In this document: in pieces, positions 24,177 to 32,127 of the stretch
Position numbering within the stretch: position 1 is the first letter of the stretch
Layout: each line of letters opens with the position of its first letter
Assembly (NCBI RefSeq): GCF_036059255.1
Contig: NZ_CP107947.1
Location: 5,270,001-5,334,000, forward strand
Reading direction: 5' to 3'
Source: Micromonospora sp. NBC_00389
GTDB taxonomy: Bacteria > Actinomycetota > Actinomycetes > Mycobacteriales > Micromonosporaceae
Length of the DNA stretch: 64,000 nt
Notes under the pieces: model-generated
The model's input: only the letters and a program-made list of their open reading frames with translations
The model's database searches: none
What the model was told of the DNA's origin: nothing
Made by a program: the position numbers and the translations under genes

Positions 24177-26279
24177 GTGCTCACCCTCCACGACAGCGCC
24201 CGCAGGATCCGCGGACCCGTACTGACGGCCGGTCTCACCGCCCTCGTGCTGGTCCTGTCCACCCTGCTCGCGACGCCCGCCCAGGCCGCCGGGGCGGTCT
24301 ACGACCCGGTCCCCGAGATGCCGATCCAGTCGCGGCTCGGGCTGGTCCTCAGCGAGTACGCCAGCTTCCCGCAGTCGTACCCCAACCCGGCCCCGACCGA
24401 TCAGCGGCTCATGCGGACCGCCCGGATCAACACCATCATGGAGGTGCCCGACGGCTCCGGCCGGCGTGCCGTGCCCGACCTGAACGGCAGCCTCTACCTG
24501 GTCGAGGGTGGCGTGCCGCACGTCTACCTCGACGTGGCGGCGACGTTCGCGCCGCAGTTCTTCTCCGGCCGTGGCCTGGGCCAGGGCTTCGGGTACGTCG
24601 CCTTCCACCCGGAGTTCGGCGCCAACGGCCGGTTCTACACCATCCACACCGAGTCGGCCTCGGCGGCGACCACGCCGCCGGACTACGCCCAGCCCGGCAC
24701 GATCTACCACGGTGTCATCACCGAGTGGACGGCGACCGACCCGGCCGCCGACACGTTCGCCGGTACCCGGCGGGAGGTGCTGCGCATCGGCTTCGGTGGC
24801 CAGGTGCACGGCATCCAGGAGATCAACTTCAATCCCACCGCGAAGCGCCACGACGCCGACTACGGCCTGCTGTACCTGGCGGTCGGCGACGGTGGCCTGG
24901 GTGTGCGCAACACCGACCCGCAGAACCTGGGCCTGCCGCACGGCAAGCTGCTGCGGATCGATCCGCGAGGCACCACCTCCGCCAACGGGCGGTACGGCAT
25001 CCCCGCCACGAACCCGTTCGTCGGCCGGGCCGGCGCGCTCGGTGAGATCTACGCCCTGGGCTTCCGCGACCCGCACCGCTTCAGCTGGGACCGGGCGACC
25101 GGGCGGATGTACCTCGGGCACATCGGTGAGCACGCCATCGAGGCGATCTACGAGGTGCGTGCCGGCGACAACTTCGGCTGGAGCGGGCGCGAGGGATCCT
25201 TCGTCTTCGACAAGACGGCTACGAACCCCTGCGACCGGCTGTTCCCGCTGCCCGCCGACGACGACCAGTACGGGTACACGTACCCGGTCGCCGCGTACGA
25301 CCACGACCCCGCCGCGGGCTGGAACTGCACCGCCGACGTCGGCGTCGCGGTGGCCGGCGGGTTCGTCTACCGAGGTCGCGCCCTGCCGGCGCTGCGCGGG
25401 AAGTACGTCTTCGGTGACCTGGTCGACGGCCGGGTGCTCTACACCGAGGCGAACGAGATGCGTCGCGGCCGGGGCCTGGCCCCGATCCACCAGCTCGCCC
25501 TGTTCGACACCGCCGGCAGCCCGGTCCGGATGCGGGACCTGTCCGGGCCCGGCGCCCCCGGTGACCCCAACCGCGTCGACCTGCGCTTCGGCACCGACGC
25601 CGCCGGTGAGCTCTATGTGGTCGCCAAGGCCAACGGAAAGATCTGGAAGGTCACCGGCACCCGGGTCTTCGCCAGCGGCGACGTCGGGAACACCACCCTG
25701 CGCCGCACCGCGGGGGCCTCGAACTGGGCGCCGGTAACCCCGGCGAAGTGGCAGTTCACCCGCGACCAGGTCATCCTCGCCGAGGCCGGAGTCAGCCGGC
25801 CCGGGCCGCGCCGGCCGTTCGAGTACGCCGTACTGACCGGCGGTCCGGAGTGGTCGTCGGTCGAGGTCGAGGCGCGGGTACGGCTCGACACGCCGGTGGA
25901 GGTCAGCAACCGGGACGTGATCATCGTCTTCGGCTGGCGCTCGGACACCGAGTTCTACTACGCCCACCTCTCCACCGACAATACGATCTATCCGCACAAC
26001 GGGATCTTCAAGGTCAACAATGCCGACCGGGAGCGCATCGACCACCAGTGGAACGGCCGGTCCCGTGGCGCCAACCCGGCGATCACCGATGCCGACTGGC
26101 ACCGCGTACGGGTCGTCCACCTGCCGGCCACCGGCGAGATCGCGGTCTACGTCGACGGGCACCGGGACCCGCTGATGACCGCGAAGGACACCACGTTCGG
26201 CTCCGGGCGGGTGGGCTTCGGCTCGTTCGACAACGTGGGTCGACTGCGGAACCTGACCGTCACCGGCACTCCGGCCTGA
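24177..26279 (+). CDS. Secreted PQQ-type sugar dehydrogenase with C-terminal jellyroll domain
   Basis: 700 residues. A signal peptide (cleavage near AQA, residue 38) precedes a six-bladed glucose/sorbosone dehydrogenase-like propeller (about 55-500). Family features are GFGYVAFHPEFGANGRFYTIH, LYLAVGDGG, ALGFRDPHRFSWD and VYRGRALPALRGKYVFGD. A C-terminal sandwich domain (about 510-700) resembles DUF1080/LamG sugar-binding folds. Family members oxidise sugars using PQQ, though some soluble homologues lack activity. GTG 24177 is supported by AAGGAG 7 nt upstream. With the LamG gene it forms the LacI-controlled unit. A GC hairpin ends it. Confidence 0.85.
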   Translation: MLTLHDSARRIRGPVLTAGLTALVLVLSTLLATPAQAAGAVYDPVPEMPIQSRLGLVLSEYASFPQSYPNPAPTDQRLMRTARINTIMEVPDGSGRRAVPDLNGSLYLVEGGVPHVYLDVAATFAPQFFSGRGLGQGFGYVAFHPEFGANGRFYTIHTESASAATTPPDYAQPGTIYHGVITEWTATDPAADTFAGTRREVLRIGFGGQVHGIQEINFNPTAKRHDADYGLLYLAVGDGGLGVRNTDPQNLGLPHGKLLRIDPRGTTSANGRYGIPATNPFVGRAGALGEIYALGFRDPHRFSWDRATGRMYLGHIGEHAIEAIYEVRAGDNFGWSGREGSFVFDKTATNPCDRLFPLPADDDQYGYTYPVAAYDHDPAAGWNCTADVGVAVAGGFVYRGRALPALRGKYVFGDLVDGRVLYTEANEMRRGRGLAPIHQLALFDTAGSPVRMRDLSGPGAPGDPNRVDLRFGTDAAGELYVVAKANGKIWKVTGTRVFASGDVGNTTLRRTAGASNWAPVTPAKWQFTRDQVILAEAGVSRPGPRRPFEYAVLTGGPEWSSVEVEARVRLDTPVEVSNRDVIIVFGWRSDTEFYYAHLSTDNTIYPHNGIFKVNNADRERIDHQWNGRSRGANPAITDADWHRVRVVHLPATGEIAVYVDGHRDPLMTAKDTTFGSGRVGFGSFDNVGRLRNLTVTGTPA

Positions 26280-26288
26280 CCTCGTCGC

Positions 26289-26322
26289 GTGGGGACGGCG
26301 GCGCCCGTGCCGCCGTCCCCAC
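26289..26322 (+). terminator. Strong hairpin terminator
   Basis: Perfect 14-bp arms GTGGGGACGGCGGC (26289-26302) and complement (26309-26322) with a 6-nt loop, starting 10 bases after the sugar dehydrogenase stop. Confidence 0.85.
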
Positions 26323-26408
26323 CGTCACGACCACCGGCCGCGGGGCCGCCGACCGCCGGGTCCGCCGAGCCGGCCCGGAGGGTGCCGTCCGGTTCGTAGA
26401 ATCCGTCC

Positions 26409-26894
26409 ATGCCGCAGATCGTCGAGTTGCTGGCCTCGCCCGTGCACCGCTTCCTGGGCCGGCCCACCGACGGCCCGGCGCCGGCGCCGCCCGGTGAGCT
26501 GGTCGACGTGGTCCGGATCCGGGCCGGCCTCGGCATCGTCGGCGACCGGTACTTCGGCCAGCCCGCGCACCGCGACGCCAGCGTGACGGTGATCGCCCGG
26601 GAGTCGTTGCCACCCGGCGTCGGCCTGGCGGAGGTCCGGCGCAACGTCCTCACCACCGGCATCGCGGTGGACGAGCTGATCGGCAAGGTGCTGGTCCTGG
26701 ACTCCGGTGACGGCCCGGTCAGCCTGCGGGTCAACCGGGCCGCCCGGCCGTGCGCGTGGATGGACGTCACGGTCGGCCCGGGGGCGTGGAAGGCGCTGCG
26801 CACCACCGGCGGCATCCGCTGCACACCACTCACCGACGGCACCCTGCGCATCGGGCCGGTCGACGTCACCATCGAGCGGTCGCCCGCGCCCTAG
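26409..26894 (+). CDS. MOSC domain protein
   Basis: 161 residues covering a MOSC (molybdenum cofactor sulfurase C-terminal) domain. Signatures are GIVGDRYFG, DASVTVIARESL, RRNVLTTGI and the ARPCAWMD block whose Cys is the presumed sulfur carrier. Stand-alone MOSC proteins transfer sulfur or handle Moco, and some reduce N-hydroxylated compounds. It may serve molybdoenzymes; one (55240-56607) is encoded 29 kb away, but no direct link is shown. It is a single gene after a strong terminator. Confidence 0.85.
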   Translation: MPQIVELLASPVHRFLGRPTDGPAPAPPGELVDVVRIRAGLGIVGDRYFGQPAHRDASVTVIARESLPPGVGLAEVRRNVLTTGIAVDELIGKVLVLDSGDGPVSLRVNRAARPCAWMDVTVGPGAWKALRTTGGIRCTPLTDGTLRIGPVDVTIERSPAP

Positions 26895-27002
26895 TGCCGG
26901 CGAGCGCCATCCGTCCATCATGGTGTCCAGGGTCGGCCGGGCCGGGTGAAGCCGTGGTACCCGTCGGTTAGGCTCGGCCCGTTCGGCCTTTGGGGAGGGC
27001 AC

Positions 27003-27416
27003 ATGGCGGCGGATCAGGTCAGCGGCGACTTCAGCCGCATGTTGGACGCGACGATGCAGGCGCTGGCGGCGGTCAGCGCTCCGACCGACGACGTACCGGC
27101 CGACCCGCCGGCCGGCGAGGCAGCGGACGGCCAGGTCCGCGCCGAGCTGGGCCCGGACGGTCGGCTGCGCTCGCTCTGGGTGGAGCCCCGGCTGATGCGG
27201 CTCGGTTCGGTGGAGCTGACCGAACACATCACCACCGCCGTCAACGCGGCGATCGACGCGATGCGGGGTGCCACGGTGCCCCCGCAGGTCGGTGACCTGA
27301 CGCAGCTGCGGGAGCAGTTGGCGGAGGTCCGGGACACGGCGGTGCCGCGCCTGGGGTCGTTCCTCCAGGCACTGACCGATGCGCAGGAGCGGATGGTCCG
27401 GGGCGGCCCGAAATGA
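27003..27416 (+). CDS. YbaB/EbfC-like protein, first gene of ESX toxin operon
   Basis: 137 residues. The central part (GQVRAELGPDGRLRSLWVEPRLMRLGSVELTEHITTAVNAAIDA) matches the YbaB/EbfC fold, with flanking helices. YbaB-like proteins of this size commonly open actinobacterial ESX-substrate operons and may act as nucleoid- or secretion-associated partners. GGGAGG lies 5 nt before ATG 27003. Its stop overlaps the next start as ATGA, beginning a chain of overlaps through six genes. Confidence 0.75.
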   Translation: MAADQVSGDFSRMLDATMQALAAVSAPTDDVPADPPAGEAADGQVRAELGPDGRLRSLWVEPRLMRLGSVELTEHITTAVNAAIDAMRGATVPPQVGDLTQLREQLAEVRDTAVPRLGSFLQALTDAQERMVRGGPK

Positions 27417-27742
27417 GCGGCGACGGCTTCGAGGTGGAGCCGCAGTCGATGCGCGACGCCGGCGGGACCGTCTCCGATGTCGCCAGCCGATTCCTCGACG
27501 AGTTGGACGGCTTCGAGGCGCAGATGGCCGGTTACGGCGAGCCGTGGGGCGCCGACGACATCGGTTCGCTGATCGGGGCCGCCTACACCGGTGTCGCCGC
27601 GTACGTCTTCGACTGCATCGGGATCGCGGCGGAGGAGATCGGCTCGGCCGGTGGCGATCTGACCACCATGGCCGACGCGTACGACCGGGTCGACGAGGAC
27701 GGCGCGGGCACGATGCGCTCGCTGGCCGGCGGATTGGGGTAG
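27413..27742 (+). CDS. WXG100/ESX-type helical-hairpin protein
   Basis: 109 residues predicted as a long helical hairpin with its turn around EPWGADDIGSLIG (residues 40-52). The W-G turn and following Y-x-x-x motif match the EsxA/B-type WXG100 family. Such proteins are secreted by type VII systems as heterodimers with toxin N-terminal domains. It starts by ATGA overlap with the YbaB-like gene and precedes the CpnT-like N-terminal module by 4 bases, so it is the likely secretion partner of that module. Confidence 0.75.
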   Translation: MSGDGFEVEPQSMRDAGGTVSDVASRFLDELDGFEAQMAGYGEPWGADDIGSLIGAAYTGVAAYVFDCIGIAAEEIGSAGGDLTTMADAYDRVDEDGAGTMRSLAGGLG

Positions 27743-27746
27743 CGGA

Positions 27747-28241
27747 GTGGGCTTGCAGCTGCCGGGTGAGTTGGTCACCGCGCTGAGCTGGATCGGCTAC
27801 TCCTGGCCGGAGGGCGACGAGGAGAAGCTCTTCGAGATGGGCCAGGCGTGGATCGACTTCGCCGGCCGGATCGGCGCCACGGCCGGCGAGGCGGACGCGG
27901 GCGCGACCCAGGTGTGGTCGCAGAACCTCGGCCCGGCGGTGCAGGCGTTCCAGGGCTGGTGGACCGGTGAGCAGAGTGGGCCGTCGGTGCTTCGGGACGC
28001 TGCTCAGGCGGCCGTCATTCTCGGCGCCGGCCTGATCATCTGCGCGGCGATCGTCCTGGCGTTGAAGATTCAGGTGATCGTGCAGCTGGCGATCCTCGCG
28101 TTTCAGGTGGCGCAGGCGATCGCGACCGCGGTGGCCACCTTCGGGGCCACGCTGGCCGAGATCCCGATCTTTCAGATGATCACTCGCGAGATCGTCGGTC
28201 TGCTGATCGACCAGGTCATCGGGCAGCTTCTCGATGCCTAG
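27747..28241 (+). CDS. CpnT-like WXG100_2 secretion module with membrane helices
   Basis: 164 residues. The N-terminal part LSWIGYSWPEGDEEKLFEMGQAW closely resembles the N-terminal module of mycobacterial CpnT (IGMIWPNGDSTKLRAAAVAW, from memory). QGWW provides a WXG-like turn. Two or three hydrophobic helices (about 88-108, 110-130 and 145-160) could insert in a target membrane. In most relatives this module is fused to linker and toxin; here it stops at 28241, and the toxin gene starts within it at 28234 in another frame. The two may be separate subunits or joined by frameshifting. GTG 27747 has GGGG 7 nt upstream. Confidence 0.75.
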   Translation: MGLQLPGELVTALSWIGYSWPEGDEEKLFEMGQAWIDFAGRIGATAGEADAGATQVWSQNLGPAVQAFQGWWTGEQSGPSVLRDAAQAAVILGAGLIICAAIVLALKIQVIVQLAILAFQVAQAIATAVATFGATLAEIPIFQMITREIVGLLIDQVIGQLLDA

Positions 28242-28764
28242 CAAGCCGAGGAGTGGTCGCGGCGCGGCCCCGAAGCCGGCCGCCGGCAAGATCGTCAGCG
28301 CGGCCGTCAAGAAGCTCGAGAAGCCGAAGGTCCGGGTGACCGGGCCGGATCACAGCCTGCCGACGAAGGTGATCCAGGTCACGCGCAAGGACTTCCACGC
28401 CACCTCGCAGTTCCGGCGCAAGATGGCGGCGCTGCAGAAGCTCAGCGACGAGGGCAAGCTCTACAAGGCCACCAACCCGGTCGAGCGGGACAAGAGCATC
28501 ACCGACGGTTACAAGGAGCGGATCCGGCAGAAGATCTGGGACAAGTACTGGCCACACGACAAGGATCTGGCCAACCGGCTGAGTGAACGGCTCAGCAGCT
28601 ACCACCCGGACCACGTGTGGGAGCTCCAACTCGGTGGGCCGGACACCGTTGAGAATCTCAAGTTGCTGCATGGTAGAACCAACACGGACATCGGCTCGCA
28701 GATCTGGGGGCAGATCCAGAACTTGCCGGACGGCACCCCGATCCGAATAGAGGTGGTGGATTGA
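28234..28764 (+). CDS. Stand-alone HNH/treble-clef-type nuclease toxin domain
   Basis: 176 residues. A basic, Lys/Pro/Ala-rich N-terminus (1-40) precedes a helical region and a C-terminal motif at 126-160: Asp126-His127, Glu130-Leu-Gln, Gly134-Gly135, Asn141-Leu142, His146 and Asn150. This DHxxELQLGG...NL..L...N pattern is typical of HNH/endonuclease VII-fold toxin domains of polymorphic toxins. It should cut DNA or RNA in a target cell. It overlaps the ESX module by 8 bp and is followed, with a TTGA overlap, by two SUKH-type immunity genes. Having no secretion domain of its own is unusual. Confidence 0.75.
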   Translation: MPSKPRSGRGAAPKPAAGKIVSAAVKKLEKPKVRVTGPDHSLPTKVIQVTRKDFHATSQFRRKMAALQKLSDEGKLYKATNPVERDKSITDGYKERIRQKIWDKYWPHDKDLANRLSERLSSYHPDHVWELQLGGPDTVENLKLLHGRTNTDIGSQIWGQIQNLPDGTPIRIEVVD

Positions 28765-29318
28765 CCCCCGAGCTGCACCAGCTCATCGAGGAGCTGCGGG
28801 CCGACCTGGTTGAGGACCAGCCGGCAAATCTGGGGTACGCCCAGTTCGGCGACGGCGCGGCCACCGACGCCCTGCCGGCCGACCTTCCGGCGGGCCTGCG
28901 GGACCTCCTGCTGGTGGCCGACGGGCTGCGCGCCGGTCGGATCGAGTTGGCGTCCACATCGACCCTCGCCGGCATCCAGTACCACCTCGACTACGCGCCG
29001 GCCTTCTCCTCCATTCCCGAGGACCGGGCGGGGTGGCTGGTGATCGGCACCCACAGCGACGAGCCGATCTTCATGGATCGCGGCACCGGCGCCATCTGGT
29101 ACTTCACGCCGACCGGCACCGAGTGGTTCATGTCGGACGCCTTCGAGGAGCTCGCCCCCGACCTCGACTCCTTCGTGCACTACTACCTGCTCGGCCCGGG
29201 CTACGCCGAGCTGACCCCCGCCGACGACCGATGGTGGGCCTTCCTCGGCCAGCAGGGCCTGCTCGACGAGGACGACGAAGAAGAGGCGGACGACCCCGAC
29301 GCGGAGCCCGGGCGGTGA
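28761..29318 (+). CDS. SMI1/KNR4 (SUKH)-family immunity protein
   Basis: 185 residues. The fold signatures are ADLPAGLRDLLLVADGLRAG, WLVIGTHSDEPIFMDRGTGAIWYF and FEELAPDLDSFVHYYLL, as in SUKH immunity proteins, which bind and block nuclease toxins. An acidic tail (EDDEEEADDPDAEP) could mimic nucleic acid, a common trait in nuclease inhibitors. The TTG start overlaps the toxin stop (TTGA), the tight coupling expected for a toxin-immunity pair. It is the best candidate for immunity to the 28234 toxin. Confidence 0.8.
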   Translation: MTPELHQLIEELRADLVEDQPANLGYAQFGDGAATDALPADLPAGLRDLLLVADGLRAGRIELASTSTLAGIQYHLDYAPAFSSIPEDRAGWLVIGTHSDEPIFMDRGTGAIWYFTPTGTEWFMSDAFEELAPDLDSFVHYYLLGPGYAELTPADDRWWAFLGQQGLLDEDDEEEADDPDAEPGR

Positions 29319-29851
29319 CGGTCACCCGCGAGGAGTTGGTCGCGCTGTGGGGCGAGCGGGGCGTCATCTACTTCCCCGACCAGCGCTTCGACGCGATCCT
29401 GGGCCCGTTGGGGCCGGAGACGTTCCCGCCGTACGGCGCCCTGCCGGTCGAGGTGCCGATCCTGTTCACGGTCGACGTCTCCGCCCCCGACGTGGAGCTC
29501 TTCTCCACCCTGCGGATCGAGGTGGGCGACGAGGCGCCGCGCGCGTACGTCGTGCTGGGCAGCTCGCCCGAGGACCCGATGCTGCTGTTCTGCCTGGAGG
29601 CGGCGACCGGCGCGGTGGTGCTGCTCGACCTGCAGACGCCGAACCTGGAGACGGTCAACAGCAGCTTCGCCGCGTTCGTGGAGTTCCTGTACCGGCTGGG
29701 CCAGCTCATCGCCACCGACCCGGGTGGCCGGGAGCGGGCGGCCCGTGCCGCGCGGATTCGCATCGATCTGCGGGAGGTCGACCCGACGGCGTTCGCCGAG
29801 CCGGAATCCTGGTGGAGCCTGGCGTTCGACGAGCTGGAGTCCACGACCTGA
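29315..29851 (+). CDS. SUKH-4-like immunity protein
   Basis: 178 residues, starting GTG 29315 inside the previous stop (GTGA). The order of segments (LVALWGERGVIYFPDQRFDAILG, YVVLGSSPEDPMLLFCLEAATGAVVLLD, VNSSFAAFVEFLYRLGQL, REVDPTAFAEPESWWSLAFDELE) matches the SUKH-4 group. SUKH-4 genes often accompany actinobacterial ESX toxins. A second SUKH protein may protect against variant toxins or form a complex with the first. It closes the six-gene operon. Confidence 0.78.
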   Translation: MTVTREELVALWGERGVIYFPDQRFDAILGPLGPETFPPYGALPVEVPILFTVDVSAPDVELFSTLRIEVGDEAPRAYVVLGSSPEDPMLLFCLEAATGAVVLLDLQTPNLETVNSSFAAFVEFLYRLGQLIATDPGGRERAARAARIRIDLREVDPTAFAEPESWWSLAFDELESTT

Positions 29852-29860
29852 GCCGGCGGG

Positions 29861-30238
29861 TCAGACCGGGCTGATGTGTGCGGCCAGCACCCGCCAGCCG
29901 TGTCTGTCGTCGTGGACCCAGGTCCGGGTGTACCGCAGGCGCGCCGCGAACGGCACGCCGTCGTACACCCCGGCCACCCGGCCCAGGAAGAACGTCACCC
30001 CGGTCGACCCGACGACGAGCAGGTCCAGTTCCTCCTCGACCAGCTCCTGGACGACCGAGGTCCGGTCCCGGTGCGCGGTCAGGTCGTCCCGCTTGGTGAG
30101 CTTGCCGCCGTCCGGGCCGATGGCGATCAGCTGGTCGACGAGCAACTGGTCGAGGGCCGCGACGTCGCCGGCCCGCTGGGCGGCCTGCAGGGTGCGCTCA
30201 GCGTCGAACAGTTCCGCCTCGCGTTCGCTGTCCGGCAT
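29861..30238 (-). CDS. SnoaL/DUF4440-like (NTF2-fold) protein
   Basis: 125 residues with the cone-shaped NTF2 fold of DUF4440/SnoaL-4: ERTLQAAQRAGDVAALDQLLVDQLIAIGPDGG, RDDLTAHRDRT and a final YTRTWVHDDRHGWRVLAAHIS strand pair. Proteins of this group act as small-molecule isomerases, hydrolases or ligand-binding proteins; the ligand is unknown. ATG 30238 is preferred to the upstream start because AGGAGGA lies 7 nt before it. It converges on the immunity operon with a 9-bp gap. Confidence 0.8.
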   Translation of the reverse strand: MPDSEREAELFDAERTLQAAQRAGDVAALDQLLVDQLIAIGPDGGKLTKRDDLTAHRDRTSVVQELVEEELDLLVVGSTGVTFFLGRVAGVYDGVPFAARLRYTRTWVHDDRHGWRVLAAHISPV

Positions 30239-30376
30239 GGTGCCGTCCTCCTGATCAGGGTCCACCCGGCGCCACCGTCCGGCCGGGCTGTCCGCATTGT
30301 GGCAGCCGGCGTGGCCCCAACGGGTGCGGATCGACCCGGCACGCTGGCCGTGCGCGTACTGCCCCGAGCCGCCGGG

Positions 30377-30802
30377 TCACAGGCCGAGCCGGATGCGGAC
30401 GACCGTCCCCTCCGGCTCGGCCAGCACGGCGACCTCGTCGCAGACCTGCTCGACGATCGCCAGCCCTCGACCCCGTACCGCGTCGGCCGGCGGCATGTCG
30501 CGGCCGAACGCCCGCATCGGCCCCTGGTCGACGACATCGCAGATCAGCTGATCGGCCTCGGCCCAGAGCCGGACCCGGCCGCCGCCGGTCGTGTGCTGCA
30601 AGGTGTTGGTGGCCAGCTCACTGACCGCCAACGTCAGCAACTCCACCCGGTGCGGCGGCAGGCCCCGAGCGAGTGCCCCGGTGCAGACGAACGCGCGCAG
30701 CGCGTGCAGGTCGGTCGCCGCCTGGTACGCCATGGTGTCCGGGATCCGAGCGGACGCGTACTGCTCGGTGAGCTTGCGGGCCTCCCGCCGGTCGGACGGC
30801 AT
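30377..30802 (-). CDS. RsbW/SpoIIAB-like ATP-binding anti-sigma regulatory kinase
   Basis: 141 residues with a HATPase_c domain of the anti-sigma factor type. The N-box is AVSELATNTLQHT, G1 is DVVDQGP and G2 is RGRGLAIVEQVCDEV. Such proteins bind and hold sigma factors, or phosphorylate STAS antagonists on a serine. The start ATG overlaps the stop of an upstream STAS-type gene (TGATG). That antagonist has lost its middle, including the phosphorylation site, so this kinase may lack its cognate switch partner. Confidence 0.88.
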   Translation of the reverse strand: MPSDRREARKLTEQYASARIPDTMAYQAATDLHALRAFVCTGALARGLPPHRVELLTLAVSELATNTLQHTTGGGRVRLWAEADQLICDVVDQGPMRAFGRDMPPADAVRGRGLAIVEQVCDEVAVLAEPEGTVVRIRLGL

Positions 30803-30969
30803 CAGCCCACCAGACGCGGGTCGTCGACGGTCGGACGCAGCGGGTTGCCAACGCTGGTGATGTCCAGCGCGCTGGTCAGCTCGTCCCGGACGGCCAGGTC
30901 GCACTCACCGTTCAGCGCCACCACGATCCGGCCGGGTGCCGCGGACGTGCGGGCCTCGAAGTGCGCCAT
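30802..30969 (-). pseudogene. Internally deleted STAS anti-sigma factor antagonist
   Basis: An intact 55-codon frame reads as the start of a STAS antagonist (MAHFEARTSA, then GRIVVALNGECDLAVRDELTSAL) joined directly to a typical C-terminal end (DITSVGNPLRP). About 50 residues expected between them, including the DSSGV-type serine loop, are absent, so an in-frame deletion is the simplest reading. Normal members have about 105-120 residues. Overlap with the downstream kinase gene is preserved. The short protein may still be made but should not work as a phosphorylatable switch. Confidence 0.75.
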
Positions 30970-31098
30970 CGGTCAGCAGCACCCTTCCTCGTTGCAACAG
31001 CCGTTGTCGGCACATCATGTCATCCGCTGGCTGGCCGGCCGTGTCCTCCGTTTCGGCGGCGATGGAGGGCGGCCGTGCCGAACCGGATCGGGCGGTCA

Positions 31099-31431
31099 CT
31101 ACGGGCGGATGTTCAGGGCGCCGATCAGACCGTCGCGCAGCGTGAACCGGTATCGCAGCTCGATCGGGCTGCCGGGAAAGCTGCCCGACACCCGGGTGAG
31201 CACCAGGTACGAGTCGCCCGCCTGCGGCGTGACCTTCACCGGCTCGGCGGTGTACGAGTACGCCGCCGTCGTCCGCTCCCGCCAGGCGCGGATCGCGGCC
31301 CGTCCCTCGTGCAGCCGATCCTCGTCGGCCACGCTCGCGGTGTCCGTGAAGCAGGCGACGAACGCGTCCAGGTTGCCGTCGTCGACGGCCCGGAAGTACC
31401 GGTCGATCACGTCGGGCAGGTCGACCGCCAT
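31099..31431 (-). CDS. SnoaL-like (NTF2-fold) protein
   Basis: 110 residues with the SnoaL-like core: VIDRYFRAVDDGNLDAFVACFTDTASVADED, EGRAAIRAWRERTTAAY and the final strands ELRYRFTLRDGLIGALNIRP. Family proteins often act as polyketide cyclases, isomerases or binding proteins. AGGAGGAG lies 3-8 nt before ATG 31431. It stands alone, divergent from the DUF2267 gene. Function cannot be narrowed. Confidence 0.82.
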   Translation of the reverse strand: MAVDLPDVIDRYFRAVDDGNLDAFVACFTDTASVADEDRLHEGRAAIRAWRERTTAAYSYTAEPVKVTPQAGDSYLVLTRVSGSFPGSPIELRYRFTLRDGLIGALNIRP

Positions 31432-31646
31432 CTGCTCCTCCTGCGACGCAGGCCGCCGTCGGGCAGCCGCCGAGTTCCCCGTTCGACCTCACCGTACGAG
31501 ACGCGGCCGGCGCCGCGCGGACCAACCCGGAGAACGCAGGTGGTACGGCAGCGCGCTGCTCTCGCGCAGAGGGACGACGCCTGGCCCGGGTTTGCCGCCG
31601 CTGGGCCCGGGTAGCCACCCGTCTCCGGAACGGGAAGGGCGGGGGC

Positions 31647-32033
31647 ATGGCCGAGCTGACGTTCGTCGACAAGGTTGCGGCACGGGCGGGTGTTCCGCCG
31701 GAGCAGGCGCGCCCGCTGACCGAGGCCGTTCTGCGTACCCTCACCGAGCGGCTCAGCGGCGGGGAGGCGGCCGAGTTGGCCCCCCACCTGGCCCCTGAGC
31801 TGAGCCCGCTGCTGGTCAAGGCCGTCGAGCCGCCGGAAGCATTCGGCTACGACGAGTTCATGCGGCGGGTGGCTGACCGTGCCGGGACGGATCGATCCGC
31901 CGCCGAGCGGGGCGTCCGGGCCGTACTTCAGACGATGCACCGGGTGGTCGGGCACCGGGAGTTCGAGGACGTGCTGGCCCAACTGCCGGCCGACCTGGGG
32001 GCGCTGGCCCAGCCGTTGCCGCAGGGCCCCTGA
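31647..32033 (+). CDS. DUF2267 protein
   Basis: 128 residues matching DUF2267: two similar halves, each with F..(K/R)VA.RAG and ..A...(V/T)L.TL..R(L/V)...E. The segments are FVDKVAARAGVPPEQARPLTEAVLRTLTERL and FMRRVADRAGTDRSAAERGVRAVLQTMHRVV. It is all alpha-helical and soluble. DUF2267 proteins are common in actinobacteria and cyanobacteria and have no settled function. GGAAGGG lies upstream of ATG 31647. Confidence 0.85.
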   Translation: MAELTFVDKVAARAGVPPEQARPLTEAVLRTLTERLSGGEAAELAPHLAPELSPLLVKAVEPPEAFGYDEFMRRVADRAGTDRSAAERGVRAVLQTMHRVVGHREFEDVLAQLPADLGALAQPLPQGP

Positions 32034-32069
32034 CCGACCGCCGCCACCAACGACCTGCGTCGGCCGTCC

Positions 32070-32108
32070 GGGGCGCGGCCCGACCGGTTGTCGGTCAGAC
32101 CACGCCCC
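32070..32108. terminator. Hairpin between convergent genes
   Basis: GGGGCG (32070-32075) pairs with CGCCCC (32103-32108), extended inward by further GC pairs and an inner CCGAC/GTCGG stem. It separates DUF2267 from the leftward dehydrogenase gene. Confidence 0.6.
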
Positions 32109-32127
32109 TACGACCGGCGGCAGGTGA

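Noticed and set aside
24003..26162. 719-codon frame opposite the sugar dehydrogenase
   Set aside because: The plus-strand protein is a clear family member with signal peptide and good start site. The antisense translation is low-complexity Val/Gly/Asp.
28234..28241. Sequencing error splitting a single ESX toxin gene
   Set aside because: Kept as an alternative, but the 8-bp overlap matches other coupled pairs in this operon, and the downstream gene has its own ATG. Not enough to call a broken gene.
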